From Branchiostoma floridae (taxonomy: Eukaryota; Chordata; Leptocardii; Amphioxiformes; Branchiostomatidae), in NCBI RefSeq assembly GCF_000003815.2, contig NW_023365792.1, positions 1-31,369 on the forward strand: a stretch of DNA of 31,369 bases, written 5' to 3'. Within the stretch, counting starts at the first letter, position 1. Each line of letters opens with the position of its first letter. The notes below the pieces were generated by a model. It was not told where the DNA came from and did not search any database. It saw only the letters and a list, made by a program, of their open reading frames with translations. Positions 29,531 through 31,369 of this stretch are shown one piece after another. The translations under genes and the position numbers were made by a program.

Positions 29531-30070
29531 TTACCTTTTCCATTACATACACTGTCTGTCATTAAATAATATAACAATAATAATAGCGTAGTAAACGTGG
29601 ATTTTATGCGTCCATATCAACGCAGAGAAAAGCGGGTGGGGGAGGGGCGGTTCCACGACGATCTTTTTCATTACACATGTACGATATTTACACAAAAGAA
29701 AATAAATTGATTTTGTAGTTGGAAGAGACTTGAATACATTTTAGCGATATCGTTACAAAAACCGCTTCAAGACTGCTTTAATCATTCCAAAACGGGAGTT
29801 TTTTCGGCCAACCAACAAACTTGCCGAAAAATTTTCGCGCCATCATGATTACGTCACATGCAGCAGAGAGCCCGCTGTCACGAAAGTAAACATCGTAATT
29901 TCTTTTATAATATCTCGTTGCCGTCCGTGAACAATTCCGTTTACAAAAAGCCGATGCACGCAGGATTGATACTGATACCAATTTTACTTTCTATAGTCTT
30001 CGTTAACTTCGTGCGAACATGGAATCACACGAGAGGCGGCTGCAGCAAAATTCATATGGGGAGGGCGAAC
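29531..30070. other. no gene seen
   Basis: AT-rich with a short ATAATAATAA tract near 29568-29584. No supported exon or element ends. Confidence 0.35.
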
Positions 30071-30072
30071 TA

Positions 30073-30953
30073 CGAGGGGTGATCAATATCTTCTCGGCCT
30101 AACCCAGAAATAATAAGCACAGCTCAAATTTTGAGGCACAACTTTATAGTATGAAGCCTTTTATCAATATCCTCCAAATTACAAATCATTGGAGTCATTA
30201 CTTTCCAGGCATTCGTTTTATGCAAATTAGAAGGTAAGTGGCGAGAAAAAGAAGGGTGAAGTGTGATCAGACAATTTGACCCGCACACCTCAGGTTTCAG
30301 ATCAATTGTCCCCTTTTTTTTCGTTATGCCTTACCTAACGTTACTGGGTGTCACCTGCAACGTAATGATCACAATAATTTGAATTTTGGTACACATTTAT
30401 ATAAGATTTTATATAAGTACGTGGGATTATCAATAAGTCCTCGGTTTTGCGGAGAAATAATAAGCACAGCTCAGATTTCGAAGCATAGATGTCAAGTATA
30501 ACGTCTTATATAAATCTGTACCAAAATTCAAATTATTGTGATCATTACTTTGCAGGCGACACCCAGTAATGTTAGGTAAGGGAGAACGGAAAAAAATGGG
30601 ACAATTGACCTGACCTGAGGTGTGCGATCGAACTTGCGCTGCTGGAAGTCAGACACCCAATTCTTTTTGCTTGAAATAGGAGGAGAATGATTATCAAACA
30701 TTTTGACAATGTCTTTTGTTAATTTACGGCATGGGGAACTCGACCCACACATGTCTGACCACAATTTACACCACTTTTTTCTCGCCACTTACCTTCTAAT
30801 TTGCATAAAACGAATGCCTGGAAAGTAATGACTCCAATGATTTGTAATTTGGAGGATATTGATAAAAGGCTTCATACTATAAAGTTCTGCCTCAAAATTT
30901 GAGTTGTGCTTATTATTTCTGAGCTAGGCCGAGAACTTATTGATCACCCCTCG
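30073..30953. mobile_element. mariner-derived head-to-head foldback, 881 bp, TA flanks
   Basis: The ends are CGAGGGGTGATCAATA and its complement, flanked by TA at 30071-30072 and 30954-30955. Outer arms of about 180 bp (30073-30253 and 30774-30953) are near-identical inverted copies. Inner arms (about 30278-30400 and 30507-30632) are more diverged inverted copies. A third, direct copy of the terminal sequence lies at 30428-30500 near the centre. The right half holds an extra block of about 140 bp (30633-30773) absent from the left. That block encodes a mariner-like transposase N-terminus, so the structure is two 5' ends of one mariner element facing each other. Confidence 0.75.
30600..30788 (-). 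pseudogene. mariner transposase N-terminal fragment
   Basis: The minus strand reads KLTKDIVKMFDNHSPP and then ISSKKNWVSDFQQRKFDRTP. Mariner transposases carry near their N-terminus a helix-turn-helix with this layout: a K-D-M-V-like helix, then P-x-Y-S-T-V-x-x-W-V-x-x-F-x-x-G, then an acidic or basic turn before a conserved R-S-G-R-P. The W-V-S-D-F core is present, and the turn is diverged (RTPQVRS). The DD(34)D catalytic domain is absent. The sequence turns into the foldback arm instead. It starts about 165 bases inside the element end, as expected for a mariner coding start. Family assignment is by motif memory. Confidence 0.6.
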
Positions 30954-30959
30954 TATATT

Positions 30960-31369
30960 GACGTAATCCTTGGGGGTCCGGGGGCATGTTCCCCCGGGAA
31001 AATTTGAAATCTTGACTATCAGAAACGATCTTTCCTATATTTTGATGGGCAAAAATTGCTGGCAGACTAAGCTAAGTTTAATAGCCTTTCTAGTAGAACT
31101 TCACATGGTTTTAGCTTATTATTGAGGCAACGACGCCCCCAACGTATTTTCAAGATTTCGAGCGCCCAAGGCACGAGCCGTCGCAAGGTAGGTCTGGAGA
31201 AATGTTGAAATTTGGACCCTCTGAAACATGATTTTCTGCATTTTGAGGGATAAACTTTGTTGGTAGACTGTGCTAAATGTAATGACATTTCTGTCTGATT
31301 TTTGATGACGACGAGCGCCGGAGCGTCCTGGGCGCCGGAGGCGCAAGCCATCGCAAGGGACGTCCAGAG
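30960..31369. repeat. tandem repeat, unit about 170-215 bp, cut by the window end
   Basis: GAGCCGTCGCAAGG at 31175 and AAGCCATCGCAAGG at 31345 mark unit boundaries 170 bp apart. A diverged earlier boundary lies near 30963 (GTAATCCTTGGGGGTCCGG). Units share GTTGAAATTTGGAC-like, CTGAAAC-like and TTGGTAGACTGTGCTAAATG-like segments. The first unit also carries a GGGGGCATGTTCCCCC hairpin (30982-30997) that the second lacks, which explains the length difference. Frames open on the minus strand here follow from the repeat and show no known domain. Confidence 0.7.

Overview
The window reads as non-coding-rich DNA from an invertebrate animal, most likely a cephalochordate (amphioxus). This assignment is inference. 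It rests on spliced coding exons with GT/AG borders, CR1/Jockey-type non-LTR retrotransposon fragments, a mariner transposase fragment, a MULE transposase-like exon, and a very dense set of short inverted-repeat DNA transposons. There are no prokaryotic operons, tRNA genes, rRNA genes or CRISPR arrays.

Layout, left to right. 1-496 is the 3' end of a CR1/Jockey-like pol on the plus strand, with one frameshift. 1132-3589 holds a run of minus-strand coding-like exons. One of them (2890-3181) matches the C-terminal part of MULE transposases; the others are unidentified, and two carry a stop just before a good splice donor. A hAT-type MITE (2421-2833, 8-bp target duplication) sits between them. 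3737-4567 is a 39-bp minisatellite whose units each carry a small palindrome. 5007-11353 is a series of terminal-inverted-repeat (TIR) elements, foldbacks and direct repeats without a convincing host gene. 12314-13389 and 14047-17084 are two copies of one non-autonomous PIF/Harbinger-like element with TWA target duplications. The second copy is split by a 5'-truncated CR1-like retrotransposon (about 14957-16869, minus strand). 17700-20850 is foldback sequence followed by a degenerate ~200-bp satellite, itself interrupted by a C-run/G-run-ended element. 22487-23402 is a CGTACG-rich TIR element. 23554-25218 holds three members of a short TIR family, two with perfect 9-bp target duplications. 30073-30953 is a head-to-head foldback of mariner 5' ends that keeps a transposase helix-turn-helix remnant. 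30960 to the end is a ~170-215 bp tandem repeat that runs off the window.

The main biological content is therefore a layered transposon record. At least five DNA-transposon types (hAT, PIF/Harbinger-like, MULE-like, mariner, and unassigned TIR elements) and one or two non-LTR families can be told apart by target duplications or coding motifs visible in the sequence. The two points most worth following are the flip-spacer palindromic minisatellite and the co-occurrence of a MULE transposase-like exon with short elements that make 9-bp duplications. No intact autonomous element and no complete host gene is visible.
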